Assembly (NCBI GenBank): GCA_002737585.1
Contig: NSIA01000131.1
Coordinates: 4,652-10,484, forward strand
DNA length: 5,833 bases
Direction: 5' to 3'
Source of the DNA: Planctomycetaceae bacterium
Lineage (GTDB): Bacteria > Planctomycetota > Phycisphaerae > Phycisphaerales > SM1A02
A program made the translations under genes and the position numbers. The notes beneath the pieces were generated by a model. That model did no database searches. It had not been told where the DNA came from and saw only the letters and a list, made by a program, of their open reading frames with translations. Of the stretch, positions 5,765 through 5,833 are shown piece after piece (positions within the stretch are counted from its first letter, which is position 1; each line of letters begins with the position of its first letter).

Positions 5765-5833
5765 ATGAATTCTGGGCGGGGCTTTGGGGCGATGATGCAT
5801 CACGCTTTCGTACTGGTCCGCGTTGTTACATCA
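5765..5833 (+). CDS. Possible start of a further gene, truncated by the window edge
   Basis: Four bases after the PIN/TRAM stop, an ATG at 5765 opens 23 codons to the window end (MNSGRGFGAMMHHAFVLVRVVTS). A start at 5792 or 5795 is also possible, since GGGG lies just upstream of those ATGs, and the hydrophobic FVLVRVV could then be a first beta strand. The piece is too short to identify. The short gap would fit an operon with the PIN/TRAM gene. Confidence 0.35.
   Translation, partial: MNSGRGFGAMMHHAFVLVRVVTS

Noticed and set aside
5765..5833. Naming the partial last gene as an IspD or RNA methyltransferase
   Set aside because: In Bacillus ispD follows yacL, and FVLVRVVTS could begin several folds, but 23 residues lack any diagnostic motif.

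Overview
The window reads as a compact bacterial housekeeping locus of fairly high GC (estimated by eye at about 60%). It probably comes from a planctomycete, perhaps Phycisphaerae-like. This placement rests on recognising the style of the sigma-54 N-terminus, the DnaX without a zinc module, and the membrane-anchored PIN/TRAM protein; no ribosomal RNA or other marker gene is present to confirm it.

Most of the window is one leftward (minus-strand) gene set. In transcription order it is: the SRP 4.5S RNA gene ffs (about 4400-4277), dnaX for the DNA polymerase III clamp-loader subunits (4237-2373, interrupted by a frame change at 2894-2900), the ybaB/ebfC nucleoid-associated protein gene (2380-2021), recR (1963-1325), and rpoN for sigma-54 (1323 to beyond position 1, C-terminus missing). 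The order SRP RNA-dnaX-ybaB-recR is the same as scr-dnaX-yaaK-recR in Bacillus subtilis, so it is an old linkage. Attachment of rpoN one base after recR is less usual. A short divergent intergenic stretch (4401-4464) separates this set from a rightward gene for a YacL-like protein with four membrane segments, a PIN nuclease domain and a TRAM domain (4465-5760). A possible further gene begins at 5765 and runs off the end.

The most interesting point is inside dnaX. The zero frame stops at 2876, giving a 453-residue gamma-like protein with only the AAA+ and collar regions. The tau-specific C-terminal part lies in the -1 frame (to 2373). At the junction there is an A AAA AAA heptamer in the correct phase, an SD-like GGAG 8 nt before it, and, 5 nt after it, an 8-bp perfect stem enclosing a second two-tier hairpin. 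These are the parts of a programmed -1 frameshift site, but used the opposite way from E. coli: here the frameshift would make the long tau (621 residues) and normal reading the short gamma. A single-base homopolymer sequencing error remains the main alternative. DnaX here also lacks the four-cysteine zinc module normally found after Walker A.

Functionally the leftward genes cover protein targeting (SRP RNA), the replisome (DnaX), recombinational gap repair (RecR, with YbaB as usual neighbour) and transcription initiation (sigma-54). There is no mobile element, CRISPR array, tRNA or rRNA in the window, and no gene-free stretch longer than 300 bases.
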